From: Ruminococcus sp. UBA4275
Lineage (GTDB): Bacteria; Bacillota; Clostridia; Oscillospirales; Ruminococcaceae
Assembly (NCBI GenBank): GCA_002395085.1
Contig: DGVV01000056.1
Span: 1 to 14,223, forward strand
Length of the DNA stretch: 14,223 nucleotides
Direction: 5' to 3'
The translations under genes were made by a program, and so were the position numbers. The notes beneath the pieces were generated by a model, which saw nothing but the letters and a program-made list of their open reading frames with translations, had not been told where the DNA came from and searched no databases. Below, one piece after another: positions 14,175 through 14,223 of this stretch; position 1 is the first letter of the stretch, and the number at the start of each line of letters is the position of its first letter.

Positions 14175-14223
14175 TCAGGCTGTCGAAAAAGGTATCGCTG
14201 CGCGATGATTATAATGGGGCGCT
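14175..14223. repeat. Right arm of terminal inverted repeat
   Basis: This is the inverted partner of bases 1-49 with 46 of 49 positions matching. The last 36 bases of the window are exactly the complement of the first 36. The arm begins at the base directly after the preceding stem-loop. Read outward (plus strand) the frame L-S-K-K-V-S-L-R-D-D-Y-N-G-A is open and continues off the end of the window. Confidence 0.9.

Noticed and set aside
1..14223. CRISPR array, prophage genes, transposase or integrase
   Set aside because: I see no regularly spaced repeats and no intact phage, transposase or integrase gene. Only the short remnant near 2875 hints at a mobile element.

Overview
The window looks like a complete short contig or element from a Gram-positive gut or rumen bacterium, most likely a Ruminococcus-type Clostridia. 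This rests on moderate GC by eye, strong AGGAGG-type ribosome binding sites, consensus TTGACA/TATAAT promoters with 17-18 bp spacers, a CotH-domain lipoprotein, and an ABC/FtsX transporter encoded next to its own two-component system. The organism call is inference from gene content; there is no rRNA or other marker gene.

Layout, left to right. Bases 1-49 are one arm of an inverted repeat whose partner is the last 49 bases (14175-14223). Next come a minus-strand sodium-coupled (NSS/SNF) transporter and, divergent from it, the ATP-pyrophosphatase part of GMP synthase (guaA) without a glutamine amidotransferase domain. A gene-poor stretch (2692-3097) follows. It holds a strong terminator, a short minus-strand coding remnant, and a third diverged copy of the end repeat. 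Then come a winged-helix regulator and an alpha/beta hydrolase, which form a likely two-gene operon ending at a bidirectional terminator whose stem closely resembles the guaA terminator. Facing them is a minus-strand CotH-domain lipoprotein.

The right half (6924-14136) is one tightly packed plus-strand operon. In order it encodes an ABC ATPase (MacB/LolD type), a large two-lobed FtsX-like permease, a secreted SxxK serine hydrolase of the beta-lactamase/PBP4* type, an OmpR-family response regulator and a sensor histidine kinase. Gaps are only 5-14 nt. Its upstream region has a distal consensus-like promoter overlapped by a palindrome, and a proximal promoter with a perfect -10 but no -35. Helically phased A/G-rich repeats lie where the -35 should be, which is the layout expected when an OmpR-type regulator activates its own operon.

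By comparison with Bce-, Vex/Vnc- and MacB-like systems, I infer that the operon is a sensing and response module for a cell-envelope stress or a peptide. The secreted hydrolase between the permease and the regulators is the unusual part. That hydrolase is also structurally odd: its signal peptide runs almost directly into the catalytic SxxK motif. The most interesting unexplained signals are the terminal inverted repeat with its internal relative, the five-gene module with its truncated hydrolase, the phased operator, and a terminator-like hairpin with an alternative pairing inside the response-regulator linker.
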